A stretch of 64,000 nt of DNA from Bradyrhizobium guangdongense (GCF_004114975.1 NZ_CP030051.1:4526001-4590000); one strand, 5' to 3'; shown: positions 1 to 8,933, counted from the stretch's first letter. Notes: a model not told the origin generated them from the sequence alone. Numbers and translations: made by a program.

Positions 1-34
1 AGCAGAGGCCGGTTTTGCGCCGCAACCGGCGCTA

Positions 35-83
35 GCGCATGGTCCGGAAAAGTGCAAAGCGGTTTTCCGAAAAGACCATGCGC
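35..83. repeat. Short dispersed palindromic repeat
   Basis: The outer arms GCGCATGGTC and GACCATGCGC are perfect reverse complements. They enclose a purine-rich centre (CGGAAAAG...TTTTCCG) that forms a second inner stem. This resembles the very common rhizobial intergenic element with a CCGGAAAAGTG core, which I recognise from memory. It lies just downstream of the leftmost minus-strand gene and could act as a hairpin at the end of that transcript. Confidence 0.6.
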
Positions 84-100
84 AAACAATAACCTGGCTC

Positions 101-1177
101 CTACCCGGCCAGCGCTTTCATGCGGGCCAGCGCCGATTTGGCGAGATCCCGGGTCAATTCGGCTGCGGGGACCTCGCGGCCGAGCGCGACGGCCTGGCCA
201 GCCCACAGATTGGTGAAATCCACCCTGCCCTGCTTTTCGGCAGCCGCCTTCAGCGGCCCCAGCGCCGTCGCGGCATGGGGAAATGGCGGCGCATCGGGCG
301 AGATCGGGCCGGCCTCGCGCATCAGGCGGTTCTGGACACCACGCGCCGGCCGTCCGGTCATCACGTTGGTGATAACGGTGGAATCATCGCCCGCCTCGGC
401 GAGCGCTTTGCGACCGCCCGCGCTGACCTTGGACTCCGGGCAGCGCAGATAGGCGCTGCCGATCTGCACGCCGGAGGCGCCGAGCGCAAAGGCGGCGGCA
501 ATGCCGCGACCATCAGCGATGCCGCCGGCCGCGATGACAGGCACCTTCACGGCATCGGCGACCTGCGGCACCAGCGCGAAGGTACCGGGCTGCTCGGCGA
601 TCTCCTCGGTCAGAAACATGCCGCGATGACCGCCGGCCTCGGCGCCTTGCGCAATGACGGCATCGACGCCGCGCTGTTCGAGCCAGATCGCCTCCTTCAC
701 CGTCGTCGCCGACGAGATAACGAGACAGCCCGCCGCCTTGACTCGCTTGAGCAGCGTCTGCTCCGGCAGGCCGAAATGAAAGCTGACCACTTCCGGCTTC
801 AGCTCTTCGACCACCTCGCAGAAGGCAGCGTCGAACGGCGCGCGGTTCGCCGCGTTGATCGGCGCCGCCGGATCGAGACCGAGCTCGGTGTAATAATCGG
901 CGAGCCGCTGCTTCCAGCGCGCTTCGGCATCGGGCGTGAGATCGACAGGCGTGTGGCAGAAGAAGTTCATGTTCACCGGCGCCTTCACACGCTGGCGGAT
1001 GACGTTGACCTGCTCGCGCGCCTTCTCCGGCGACAGCATCGCACTCGGCAGCGAACCGAGCCCGCCGCCCTCGGCCACGGCAATCACCAGTTCCGCATCC
1101 ATCACGCCGGCCATCGGCGCCAGCACGATCGGGAATTCAGTCTTGAAGAGATCGATCAGTCGACGGTCAGGCCACAT
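101..1177 (-). CDS. Nitronate monooxygenase (NMO/2-nitropropane dioxygenase family)
   Basis: A 358-residue FMN-dependent TIM-barrel protein. It opens with the family signature FPIVLAPMAGVMD near residue 15. Later come the FMN phosphate-binding stretches VIAQGAEAGGHRG and IAAGGIADGRGIAAAFALGASGVQIGS (shown in part). NMOs oxidise alkyl nitronates such as the plant toxin propionate 3-nitronate to aldehyde and nitrite, using O2. The start is the ATG at 1177, 17 bp after the stop of a second NMO gene on the same strand, so the two are probably one operon. Substrate cannot be told from sequence; some family members are enoyl reductase-like. Confidence 0.85.
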   Translation of the reverse strand: MWPDRRLIDLFKTEFPIVLAPMAGVMDAELVIAVAEGGGLGSLPSAMLSPEKAREQVNVIRQRVKAPVNMNFFCHTPVDLTPDAEARWKQRLADYYTELGLDPAAPINAANRAPFDAAFCEVVEELKPEVVSFHFGLPEQTLLKRVKAAGCLVISSATTVKEAIWLEQRGVDAVIAQGAEAGGHRGMFLTEEIAEQPGTFALVPQVADAVKVPVIAAGGIADGRGIAAAFALGASGVQIGSAYLRCPESKVSAGGRKALAEAGDDSTVITNVMTGRPARGVQNRLMREAGPISPDAPPFPHAATALGPLKAAAEKQGRVDFTNLWAGQAVALGREVPAAELTRDLAKSALARMKALAG

Positions 1178-1194
1178 GGTAAGTCTCTCTTGGT

Positions 1195-2172
1195 TCAGGC
1201 GAGTGATGCGATGGAGTTGCGCCGGCCGGCAAGCAACTGCTCGGCCTCGGACGCAATCCGCTCGACGATCTCGGCTGCCGGTGGAATATCATGGATAAGG
1301 CCGACCGCTTCTCCGGCAAAGACGGCCGCAATTTCGAAATCGCCCCCCATTTTCGCCGCGGCATACTCCCTGGCGATCTCGTCTGCGCGCTGCATCAGCT
1401 CGATCTCGCGGCCGGTCCAGCTCTTGATATGGGTGTTGAGGAGCGTGCGCGCGGTGAACGGCGCGGGCCAGAACAGTTTTCGCGACCAATCAGGAACGAC
1501 GCCGCGCACGGTGCCATTGCTGTCAGCGGTACGAATGCGCTCCTTGGCCTCCGCGGCGCCATTGGCCTCCACGCTCGCATAGAACCGCGTGCCGATCAGC
1601 ACGCCGGATGCGCCCAGCATCATCATCGCCGCGAGGCCCCGGCCATCGGCGATGCCCCCGGCCGCGACCACAGGCACGCGCCCGGCGGCAAGATCGACGA
1701 TCGCGGGCACGATATCGACCGTGGTGCGCGAAGCACCATGGCCACCCGCCTCGGTCCCCTGCGTGATCAAGATCTCTGCGCCGGCATCGAGTGCCTGCTT
1801 CGCCATATCTTCGCTCTGCACCTGGCAGATCAGTCGGGCCCCGCTTGCCTTGATCCGAGGCGCGAACGGCGCGGGATCGCCGAACGACAGCATGACCGCC
1901 TGCGGGCGCGCCTCCAGCGCAATGTCGAGAAGTTCGGGCTGCTTTGCCAGGCTCCAGGTGATGAAGCCGATCCCGAACGGTGCAAGGCCCTTCAGCTCGG
2001 CGGTCTCGACCTGAAGCCGGGCACGGTCACCGTAGCCACCGCCCAAAATGCCGAAACCACCGGCCTCGCTGACGGCGCGCGTCAGCCGGCTGCCCGCGAT
2101 GGTGTCCATGGGCGCCAACAGGATCGGATGCCTGATCCCGAGAAGCTCCGTCAAAGGCGTGGTGATCGGCAT
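1195..2172 (-). CDS. Nitronate monooxygenase family protein, first gene of NMO pair
   Basis: A 325-residue FMN TIM-barrel protein with LLGIRHPILLAPMDTIAGS at the N-terminus, ILITQGTEAGGHGAS in the middle and VVAAGGIADGRGLAAMMMLG near the phosphate-binding loop. The frame stays open upstream, but the ATG at 2172 is chosen because a GGGAG sits 6-7 bp before it and the protein then begins directly at the barrel (MPITTPLTELLG). It is a divergent paralogue of the downstream NMO. A LysR gene is transcribed away from it across a 96-bp gap and is the likely regulator. Confidence 0.85.
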   Translation of the reverse strand: MPITTPLTELLGIRHPILLAPMDTIAGSRLTRAVSEAGGFGILGGGYGDRARLQVETAELKGLAPFGIGFITWSLAKQPELLDIALEARPQAVMLSFGDPAPFAPRIKASGARLICQVQSEDMAKQALDAGAEILITQGTEAGGHGASRTTVDIVPAIVDLAAGRVPVVAAGGIADGRGLAAMMMLGASGVLIGTRFYASVEANGAAEAKERIRTADSNGTVRGVVPDWSRKLFWPAPFTARTLLNTHIKSWTGREIELMQRADEIAREYAAAKMGGDFEIAAVFAGEAVGLIHDIPPAAEIVERIASEAEQLLAGRRNSIASLA

Positions 2173-2213
2173 GAGGTCTCCCACTCTGGACAGGAACATT
2201 AGGCCCAACTAGC

Positions 2214-2230
2214 ATTCTCGAAAAATGAAT
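2214..2230. promoter_or_regulatory. Candidate LysR-type operator (LTTR box)
   Basis: ATTC-N9-GAAT is an interrupted dyad that also fits the T-N11-A LysR-type box. It lies in the divergent NMO/LysR intergenic region, about 40 bp from each start codon. This position is typical for an autoregulatory and activating LysR site. The match is short, so assignment rests mainly on location. Confidence 0.45.
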
Positions 2231-2268
2231 TGATGCGAACGCTGCCATCACAAAAGCGAAACGACGCC

Positions 2269-3159
2269 ATGGAACTGAGCGACCTCAAGACCTTTGCCGC
2301 GGTGGCCCGCGCCGGCGGCATCACCCGCGCCGCCGAAGAGCTCAACACGGTCCAATCCAACGTCACTCAGCGCATCAAGGCGCTGGAGGCCGAGATCGGC
2401 ACGCCGCTGTTCGAGCGCCACAGCCGCGGCATGGCGCTGACCGGCGCCGGCAAGCGCCTTTTGCCCTACGCGCATCGAATGACGGCATTGTCGCACGAGG
2501 CTGTGCTCGCCGCACGCGACGATGGCGAGCCGAAGGGACCGCTGTCGATAGGCTCGATGGAGACGACGGCCGCCGTGCGGCTGCCGCCGCTGCTCGCTGA
2601 TTTCCACCGCCGCTTTCCGGCCGTGCGATTGAGCCTGCGGACGTCGCCGACGGCCGATCTCGTCGCCGGCGTGCTCGAAGGCACGCTCGATGGTGCGTTC
2701 GTCGCCGGGCCCATCGCGCATGCCGACCTCGCCGCAACAAGCGCGTTTCGCGAAGAGCTGGTGCTGGTCAGCGCGCGGCGCTGGGCCTCGCTCGCCGAGT
2801 TGCGTGCCGGCACGCCGGAATCGGGCCCCACCGCGCTGGTGTTCCGCACCGGCTGTACCTACCGCCAGCGCCTCGAGCAGATTTTCGTCGAGTTCGGCTG
2901 GCCTTCGGCAGCGCGCTTCGAACTCGGTACGCTCGACGGCATGATCGGCTGCGTCGCCGCCGACATGGGCGTGACGCTGCTGCCGCGCGCCGTGGTCGAG
3001 CGCAGCGCGATGAACGGTGCCGTGACGATGCATGGCTTGAGCCCGTCGCATGCCCGCGTCGAGACGCTGTTCATCCAGCGCCGCGCCGGACATCAATACA
3101 GCGCACTGAGCGGCTTCCTGTCCTGCCTGACCGGGGATGACGACATCATCGCGGCCTGA
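2269..3159 (+). CDS. LysR family transcriptional regulator
   Basis: A 296-residue regulator. The N-terminal winged helix is typical: MELSDLKTFAAVARAGGITR, then AAEELNTVQSNVTQRIKALE and LFERHSRGMALTGAG. The effector domain starts near residue 90 (GPLSIGSMETTAAVRLPPLL). Start chosen at the ATG at 2269, the family's usual M(E)L..L..F opening, rather than the in-frame ATG at 2230. It is divergent from the NMO pair, suggesting control of nitronate metabolism. The 3' end overlaps a small convergent gene by 14 bp. Confidence 0.9.
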   Translation: MELSDLKTFAAVARAGGITRAAEELNTVQSNVTQRIKALEAEIGTPLFERHSRGMALTGAGKRLLPYAHRMTALSHEAVLAARDDGEPKGPLSIGSMETTAAVRLPPLLADFHRRFPAVRLSLRTSPTADLVAGVLEGTLDGAFVAGPIAHADLAATSAFREELVLVSARRWASLAELRAGTPESGPTALVFRTGCTYRQRLEQIFVEFGWPSAARFELGTLDGMIGCVAADMGVTLLPRAVVERSAMNGAVTMHGLSPSHARVETLFIQRRAGHQYSALSGFLSCLTGDDDIIAA

Positions 3160-3361
3160 TCCACCACCGCCGCAGCGCGACGAAAGCCCAGATCGCCTCG
3201 ACGAGACCGAACGGCCAGGCACCTTGCAGGAAGCCGTAGGCCGATCCAAGCGCGCACGAGGCGGCGAACAGCAAAACGAACCAATGGCTGCGGTCCTCCA
3301 AGGCATAGCAGACCAGCATCGCCGTCACGGCAAACAGGCCGAATAGTGTCAGTGCATCCAT
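3146..3361 (-). CDS. Small conserved-looking membrane protein
   Basis: A 71-residue protein with two or three hydrophobic helices (LTLFGLFAVTAMLVCYAL; WFVLLFAASCALGSAYGFLQ; FGLVEAIWAFVAL) and a basic C-terminus (RRWWIRPR). I do not recognise a named family, but the composition, spacing and Trp/Arg-rich end look like a genuine inner-membrane protein rather than a shadow ORF. It overlaps the 3' end of the convergent lysR gene by 14 bp and starts 46 bp from divergent ruvX. Confidence 0.6.
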   Translation of the reverse strand: MDALTLFGLFAVTAMLVCYALEDRSHWFVLLFAASCALGSAYGFLQGAWPFGLVEAIWAFVALRRWWIRPR

Positions 3362-3407
3362 CGTTACGGGTTCACTCCGCGGCGCGACGCATGATATGCG
3401 CTAGTCC

Positions 3408-3899
3408 ATGCCGGCTCTTATCCTGCCTCTCGTCGAAGCTGCAACCCACTGGCCCGAGCGCGGCGGGCTGATCGGCCTTGACTTGGGTACCAAGACCATC
3501 GGCGTCGCCGTGTCCAATCCGGACCGCCGGCTTGCGACCGGTGTCGAGACCATCCAGCGCAAGCAGTTCAAGCAGGACGCTGCCCGTCTGCTCGCGATCG
3601 CCAACGAGCGGAAGGTCGTCGGCTTCGTGCTCGGCCTGCCCATCAACATGGACGGCAGCGAGGGGCCGCGCGCGCAGTCGACCCGGGCGTTTGCCCGCAA
3701 TCTCGCCAATTTGACGACGCTGCCCATCGGCCTCTGGGACGAGCGCCTCTCGACCGCGGCGGTCGAGCGCGAGTTGATCGGCATGGACGTCAGCCGCGCC
3801 AAGCGCGCCGAGGTGATCGACGAGCACGCCGCGATCTTCATCCTGCAGGGCGCGCTCGACCGGCTCGCAAATCTCCGCACGGCCCCGGGGAATGGCTGA
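3408..3899 (+). CDS. ruvX: Putative pre-16S rRNA nuclease / Holliday junction resolvase RuvX (YqgF)
   Basis: A 163-residue RNase H-fold protein. Family motifs are GLIGLDLGTKTIGVAVSN (first catalytic Asp), VVGFVLGLPINMDGSEG and LWDERLSTAAVERELI, followed by DEHAAIFILQGALD carrying the last Asp. YqgF/RuvX proteins process the 16S rRNA 5' end in E. coli, with Holliday junction resolvase activity described for others. The N-terminus carries about 20 residues before the core. An AEC-type transporter gene starts 3 bp after the stop, so the two are probably co-transcribed. Confidence 0.9.
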   Translation: MPALILPLVEAATHWPERGGLIGLDLGTKTIGVAVSNPDRRLATGVETIQRKQFKQDAARLLAIANERKVVGFVLGLPINMDGSEGPRAQSTRAFARNLANLTTLPIGLWDERLSTAAVERELIGMDVSRAKRAEVIDEHAAIFILQGALDRLANLRTAPGNG

Positions 3900-3902
3900 T
3901 CC

Positions 3903-4826
3903 ATGGCGGTCGTGATCGCGGCGCTGCTGCCGGTCTTCATTCTCATCGTGCTCGGCGTGGTGCTTCGGCACAGCCTGATGCGGCTCGACACCCAGTGGCA
4001 CGGGCTGGAGCGGCTGACCTATTTCGTGCTGTTTCCGATGCTCTTGATCCAGACGCTGGTGAAGGCAGACCTTACAAAAGTGCCGGTCGCCGGCGTCGGC
4101 GGCGCGCTACTGCTGTCGGCACTGACGATGTCGCTGCTCTGCCTCACGCTGCGCCCTGCCCTGGCGCGGCTCGGCATCGACGGCCCCGCCTTCACCTCGA
4201 TCTTCCAGGGCGCGACGCGCTGGCAGACCTATGTGGCGCTATCTGTGTCCGCCAACCTGTTCGGCGAAGTCGGACTGGCGCTCGCCTCGGTGGCGATGGT
4301 CGCGATCATCCCTCTGGTGAACGTGTTCAGTGTTGCCGTGCTCGCGCATTACGCTTCGCCCGAGAAGCAATCCGCCCGCGCCATCGTCATGACGGTGATC
4401 CGCAATCCGCTGATCTGGGCATGCGCGATCGGTCTTGCCATCAACGTCCTCCATCTGCCGCTGCCAAAAATCTGGCACGAGGTCGCGGACGCGCTCGGCC
4501 GCTCCTCGCTCGCCATCGGCCTGCTCGTCACCGGTGCCGGCCTGCAGCTCAAGGGCCTCCTCCGCCTGAGCCTGGGCGCAACTCTCGGCGTGGCATTCAA
4601 GCTGGTCCTGATGCCCGTGCTCGCGCTGGCGCTTGCCGTCTGGTTCGGGCTGTCGGGCACCAACCTCGCGATCGTCGCGATCTGCGGGGCGGTGCCGACC
4701 TCGCCCAGCGCCTATGTGCTCGCCCGCCAGATGGGCGGCGACGCGCCGCTGCTGGCGCAGATCATCACGCTGCAGACGATCCTGGCGGCAATCACCATGC
4801 CGATCGCGATCGCGCTGGTGGCGTGA
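3903..4826 (+). CDS. AEC family transporter (auxin efflux carrier-like permease)
   Basis: A 307-residue integral membrane protein with about ten hydrophobic helices (for example IAALLPVFILIVLGVVLRH at the N-terminus, LLLSALTMSLLCLTL and LVLMPVLALALAVWFGL). The domain is of the Mem_trans/AEC type. The second half carries CGAVPTSPSAYVLARQMGGD, which resembles the conserved P-T/S-AxxxAxxxG segment. Bacterial AEC proteins export or import organic acids such as malate and malonate; the substrate here is unknown. It directly follows ruvX with a 3-bp gap and ends 3 bp before the convergent CPBP gene. Confidence 0.85.
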   Translation: MAVVIAALLPVFILIVLGVVLRHSLMRLDTQWHGLERLTYFVLFPMLLIQTLVKADLTKVPVAGVGGALLLSALTMSLLCLTLRPALARLGIDGPAFTSIFQGATRWQTYVALSVSANLFGEVGLALASVAMVAIIPLVNVFSVAVLAHYASPEKQSARAIVMTVIRNPLIWACAIGLAINVLHLPLPKIWHEVADALGRSSLAIGLLVTGAGLQLKGLLRLSLGATLGVAFKLVLMPVLALALAVWFGLSGTNLAIVAICGAVPTSPSAYVLARQMGGDAPLLAQIITLQTILAAITMPIAIALVA

Positions 4827-4829
4827 GCG

Positions 4830-5588
4830 CTAGATGTACGGTCCCATCAAGAAGAAGAAGGCTATATTGTACGTCGAGTGCATAATCACCGCCAGCCAGG
4901 TTGAATTCCAGCGCCAGCGGAAATAGCCGAGCGCAAGTCCATCAAGGAAAATATACAGGCGCGAAAGCCAATCGTATGGGTGGACGACGCTCCATAGGAT
5001 TGACGTGAGCACAATCGTTCCGATCGGCCCAAGAAAAGTTTTTGACCAACCGCGAAACATAAAGCCTCGAACGACGAGCTCCTCGACGACCGGGGCTGCA
5101 ATGCAGCCCGCGACAAGCATGAGCAGCAATCCGCCTGCACCGCCGCCCACGACATACGCATTCGTGCTCGGCTCCTGCCCACCGACAACGGCGTACGCGA
5201 TCAGAGTCTTGAGGAGAAACATAACGACCGAGACGCCCAAGGCCACCATAATCTCGCGAGGACGCGGCCAATTCAGAGCCAAGTACTCGGAGAACTCCCT
5301 TCCCGCCTCTCGGATCGCAATCCAAAGAACTGCGACAGCAACAGGAGCCGACGCAATTTTGCCCGCGCTCTGCCAATTTGGCTGATTCCATAAGACGTCG
5401 ATCTGGTCTGACGACAGACCTTTCATCGCGCTCGGTATGCTCAAGATGACGGTCAGTATGAGTTGGCCTGCAACGATATGAACGCCATACGCGACCAGGA
5501 CGACGAACAACGTCTCCATGAAATCCCATGTCCGAGGCGGCCGGGTCGAGCCAGCGGCCGGCGGGAGGGCGTTTGGGAGATCGGACAT
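4830..5588 (-). CDS. CPBP family intramembrane metalloprotease (first copy)
   Basis: A 252-residue multi-pass protein of the CPBP/Abi (PF02517) family. Motif 1 is APVVEELVVRGFMFRGW (paired Glu and Arg), motif 2 is SVVHPYDWL with its His, and motif 3 is MHSTYN with a His/Asn pair. The N-terminal 25 residues are Pro-rich and cytosolic-looking. The ATG at 5588 (MSDLPNALP) is preferred over the in-frame ATG at 5606. Codon use looks less GC-biased than in its neighbour. A paralogue lies 130 bp upstream on the same strand; the substrate is unknown. Confidence 0.85.
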   Translation of the reverse strand: MSDLPNALPPAAGSTRPPRTWDFMETLFVVLVAYGVHIVAGQLILTVILSIPSAMKGLSSDQIDVLWNQPNWQSAGKIASAPVAVAVLWIAIREAGREFSEYLALNWPRPREIMVALGVSVVMFLLKTLIAYAVVGGQEPSTNAYVVGGGAGGLLLMLVAGCIAAPVVEELVVRGFMFRGWSKTFLGPIGTIVLTSILWSVVHPYDWLSRLYIFLDGLALGYFRWRWNSTWLAVIMHSTYNIAFFFLMGPYI

Positions 5589-5718
5589 GCGAGCTTTCCG
5601 CGACAACGTCGCAGCGAAGGTGGGAAATAGTTCTACCTAGCCTATCCGAGGATTGTCGGGCGGACAATTCCGACCGAGCACCATGGTGAGAGGCCGCCCT
5701 GTGTCTGACGACCCCGTC

Positions 5719-6510
5719 TCAGCTCCCCAACCACATCGTCAGCACCACCGCGGTCATGTTGTTCAGCGCATGCAGCAGGATGGTGAGCCAGAGCGAACCC
5801 GCGCGGTAGCGCATATAGCCGAACCACAGGCCGATGGAAAACACCTCGGCGAGGAAGTAGAGATCGTATTGCAGATGCACCGCCGTCCACACCAGTGACG
5901 ACAGGATGATCGCGCCGGGCACGCGCAGGAAGCTCTCCGACCAGCCACGGAACAGGAAGCCGCGCGCCAGCACCTCTTCCGACATCGGCGCGGCCACGCT
6001 GAAGGCGAAAAGCATCAACAGCGCAGCGCCGTTGTCGCGGCCGGATTTCAACAGATTGGTCATGAAGCCCGGCGTGGCCTCGCGGCCGAGGGATCGCGAA
6101 ACCACCTCCCAGGCCAGCACGGTCAGCAGCAGCCCGGCCGCGCCGAGCAGGAATTGCCGCCAGCTCGGCCAGTACAGCGCGAGGTAGTCGGCGAAGGATG
6201 CCTTCTTGATGCGAATGGCGAGCCACACCGCCGCGAGCGTCGCCGGCAGGCCCATGATGACCGAGAGTGCCAGCGCCTGCGGCTCGCGGCCGACGACCTG
6301 CACCGAAGCAAGGTCCATCGGCAGGCCGCGCAGCCCCACCAGCAGAACGACGGCGCCAAGCTGGCCGACGAACATGGCGAAGAAAATGCCGAGGCCCCAC
6401 AGCGCCGTGCCCCAGAATTTCCAGACGCGCGGCAGCGCCGGCGTCTCGACGAGCGGCGGATGGTCGGGATTGAGGGAGTCCATCAGGAGGCTTTCGGTTG
6501 GAAGGCTCAC
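5719..6510 (-). CDS. CPBP family intramembrane metalloprotease (second copy)
   Basis: A 263-residue multi-pass protein with the CPBP motifs APMSEEVLARGFLFRGW, SLVWTAVHLQYDL and LLHALNN. It shares domain plan and length with the neighbouring CPBP gene but only scattered identity, so the duplication is old. The listed start is a GTG at 6510 whose first bases overlap the TGA of the AidB-like gene (translational coupling). An ATG at 6483 is an alternative, but it has no Shine-Dalgarno sequence. It is in a minus-strand operon with the AidB-like and VanX-like genes. Confidence 0.85.
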   Translation of the reverse strand: MSLPTESLLMDSLNPDHPPLVETPALPRVWKFWGTALWGLGIFFAMFVGQLGAVVLLVGLRGLPMDLASVQVVGREPQALALSVIMGLPATLAAVWLAIRIKKASFADYLALYWPSWRQFLLGAAGLLLTVLAWEVVSRSLGREATPGFMTNLLKSGRDNGAALLMLFAFSVAAPMSEEVLARGFLFRGWSESFLRVPGAIILSSLVWTAVHLQYDLYFLAEVFSIGLWFGYMRYRAGSLWLTILLHALNNMTAVVLTMWLGS

Positions 6511-8150
6511 GGCAGCGCCCGCTCGAGCAGCGCACGCACATCGCCGCTCTCGAGCTCGACCGCGCCGTACATGCTGGCATGACTACCGGCAAGCCGCGTG
6601 GCAGCGAAAAGTTCAGCGTGGTGAGACGAGACGCCGTTCAGCGCCGCAGCCGCGGCCAGCAGCGCCAGCTTCTCGACCGCGAGCCGCGCGACGCGCTCGC
6701 CGTCGGCGCGGCGGAAGGTCTTGCCGATGAACGCGACGGCCTCGCCCGCCCCGGACAATCCTTTCGTCTCGGCCGCCAGGGATTGCAGCACCGACATCGC
6801 CGCCTCGGGCTCGCGCGAGAGCGCGCGCAGCACGTCGAGGCACATGACGTTGCCGGAGCCTTCCCAAATCGCGTTGACCGGTGACTCCCGGTAGTGGCGC
6901 GCCAAAATGCCGTCCTCGACATAGCCGTTGCCGCCGAGACACTCCATGGCTTCGTAGAGGAATGGCGGCGCGCTCTTGCAGGTCCAGTATTTGATCGCCG
7001 GCGTCAGCAGTCGCATATAGGCGGCCTCTGCCGGATCATGGGGCGTGCGGTCGAACGCGAGGCAGAGCCGCATCACCAGTGCCGTGCTCGCTTCCACATG
7101 CAGCGCCATGTCGGACAGCACCGCCTGCATCAAGGGCTGGTCGGCCAGATGCTTCTGGAACACACTGCGGTGACGGGCGTGGTGCAGCGCATGCGCAAGG
7201 CCCGATCGCATCAGCCCGACCGAGGCAATCGCACAATCCTGCCGCGTCAATTGCACCATCTGGATGATGGTGCGGATGCCCCTGCCCTCCTCGCCGACGC
7301 GCTCGGCATAGGCGCCGACGAACTCCACTTCCGAGGATGCATTGGAACGATTGCCGAGCTTGTCCTTCAGCCGCTGGAACTGAATCGCGTTGACGGATCC
7401 GTCAGGCGCAAAGCGCGGCATGAAAAAGCATGTCAGTCCGCTATCTGCCTGCGCCAGCACCAGGAACGCATCGCACATCGGCGCCGACATGAACCATTTG
7501 TGGCCCGTGATGCGGTAGGTATTGCCGTCGCGCACCGCTCGCGTCATGTTGGCGCGCACGTCGGTACCGCCCTGCTTCTCGGTCATGCCCATGCCGAGCG
7601 TCATGCCGCGCTTGTCCCGCCATGGCACGAAGCTGGGGTCGTAACTCCTGGTCGACAGAACCGGCATGACACGCGCCAGCAGATCCGGCTGCATGGCCAA
7701 TGCGGCGACAGAGGCACGCGTCATCGTGATCGGGCAGAGATGGCCGGTCTCGACTTGCGCAGCCATGTAGAATTTTGCGGCACGAATGACCTCGGCCGCA
7801 TCGCCCGCGGGCTTTCCATCCGCGGTCCACGTCGAGATGTGCACGCCCGCATGGGCGCTGTGTGCCATCAGCTCGTGGTAGGCGGGATGAAACTCGACCT
7901 GATCGCGGCGATTGCCCTTGGCGTCGAAAGTGCGAAGCTTCGGCGTGTTCTCGTTGGCAATACGCCCCCGGTCGGCCATCGCCGCCGAGCCCCAATGCTT
8001 CCCGAACGCTGACAGCTCCTGTTCCGCCGCTGCGCCGCCATTGGCCTTCACCGCTTCGACCAGCGGGCGATCCACGGCGAACAGATCGACGTCCTCGAAC
8101 GGAGGCGATTGGTTGAAGACCTCGTGGGTTGCAAAGCTGGGCTGGGTCAT
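6507..8150 (-). CDS. aidB: AidB-like acyl-CoA dehydrogenase
   Basis: A 547-residue flavoprotein with the AidB-type plan. An N-terminal region (FNQSPPFEDVDLFAVDRPLV) matches AidB rather than short-chain acyl-CoA dehydrogenases. The FAD/substrate segments are MTEKQGGTDVRANMT and ITGHKWFMSAPMCDAFLVLAQ, followed by the helical C-terminal domain with ECLGGNGYVEDGILARHYRESPVN split across the active-site region. E. coli AidB binds DNA and is linked to the adaptive response to alkylation. Whether this protein protects DNA or oxidises an isovaleryl-CoA-like substrate is not visible. It lies 18 bp after the VanX-like gene and overlaps the downstream CPBP gene by 4 bp. Confidence 0.85.
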   Translation of the reverse strand: MTQPSFATHEVFNQSPPFEDVDLFAVDRPLVEAVKANGGAAAEQELSAFGKHWGSAAMADRGRIANENTPKLRTFDAKGNRRDQVEFHPAYHELMAHSAHAGVHISTWTADGKPAGDAAEVIRAAKFYMAAQVETGHLCPITMTRASVAALAMQPDLLARVMPVLSTRSYDPSFVPWRDKRGMTLGMGMTEKQGGTDVRANMTRAVRDGNTYRITGHKWFMSAPMCDAFLVLAQADSGLTCFFMPRFAPDGSVNAIQFQRLKDKLGNRSNASSEVEFVGAYAERVGEEGRGIRTIIQMVQLTRQDCAIASVGLMRSGLAHALHHARHRSVFQKHLADQPLMQAVLSDMALHVEASTALVMRLCLAFDRTPHDPAEAAYMRLLTPAIKYWTCKSAPPFLYEAMECLGGNGYVEDGILARHYRESPVNAIWEGSGNVMCLDVLRALSREPEAAMSVLQSLAAETKGLSGAGEAVAFIGKTFRRADGERVARLAVEKLALLAAAAALNGVSSHHAELFAATRLAGSHASMYGAVELESGDVRALLERALP

Positions 8151-8168
8151 CTGGTTTCCTTGGCAGAC

Positions 8169-8918
8169 TCAGTTCCGCCGCGGCTGGATCGGGAAATCAT
8201 AGGCTGCCCCGCCCGCCCCCGGCAGGGAAAAATGCCACCACTCCTTCGAATAGTTCACAAAGCCTTGCCTCGCCATCGCGGCCACCAGCCGCTTGCGCCA
8301 GGCGCGCTGTTCCTTCGTGATCGACGGTGCTGCGGTATGCCCCATTGCATCGGTGCAATCATAGCCGGTGCCCATGTCCACACTGCCCTCCGGCAGCCGC
8401 GCCGCGGCCGGCGCGGTGCAATCCGCGTAGGATCTTGAAGGATCGATCTTGGCGGCATTGTCGGCCTTGAGATCGACCAAAGTGAGGTCGAGCGCAGCAC
8501 CGGTGGAATGCTGCGAGTGGCTTGCGATATAGCCGAGACGAAACAGCTCGGTTTTCGGGATCCGCGGATTGTAGCGCCGCTCGGCCGCGGTCTCACGGCC
8601 GTTCTGCGACCACTTTACCATGTCGAGCGAGGCGCGCGCCGGCCGGTAGCAATCGAACATCTTCAGCGACAGGCTCTGTGTCGCCAGCTCCTGCTGAACC
8701 GCCTTCAGCCGCAGTCCCACCTCCTGCTTCACCACGCATTCTCCGGCGTTGTAACCGGCCAGCGGACGACCGACGAAATTGTTCGACGTCGCATAGCGGA
8801 TGTCCTGGATGATGGTGGGATCGACGTCGCGCAAATAGACGAAACCACCGGGAAGGGATTGCGCTGAAGCAGACGTGACTGTGGTTATCGCAATGACCGC
8901 AATTAGAAGTGATTTCAA
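8169..8918 (-). CDS. Secreted VanX-like D-Ala-D-Ala dipeptidase (peptidase M15D)
   Basis: A 249-residue zinc peptidase. Metal and catalytic motifs are SHSQHSTGAALD (SxHxxGxAxD) and EWWHFS (ExxH). The CYRPAR stretch is the VanX substrate Arg region. The best start is a TTG at 8918: it sits 6 bp after a perfect GGAGG and opens a classic signal peptide (MKSLLIAVIAITTVTSASA). The longer ATG frame at 8948 would bury that signal behind ten polar residues. It is likely periplasmic and acts on D-Ala-D-Ala or related peptidoglycan dipeptides. First gene of the aidB-CPBP run. Confidence 0.85.
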   Translation of the reverse strand: MKSLLIAVIAITTVTSASAQSLPGGFVYLRDVDPTIIQDIRYATSNNFVGRPLAGYNAGECVVKQEVGLRLKAVQQELATQSLSLKMFDCYRPARASLDMVKWSQNGRETAAERRYNPRIPKTELFRLGYIASHSQHSTGAALDLTLVDLKADNAAKIDPSRSYADCTAPAAARLPEGSVDMGTGYDCTDAMGHTAAPSITKEQRAWRKRLVAAMARQGFVNYSKEWWHFSLPGAGGAAYDFPIQPRRN

Positions 8919-8933
8919 CTTTGCCTCCGCATC

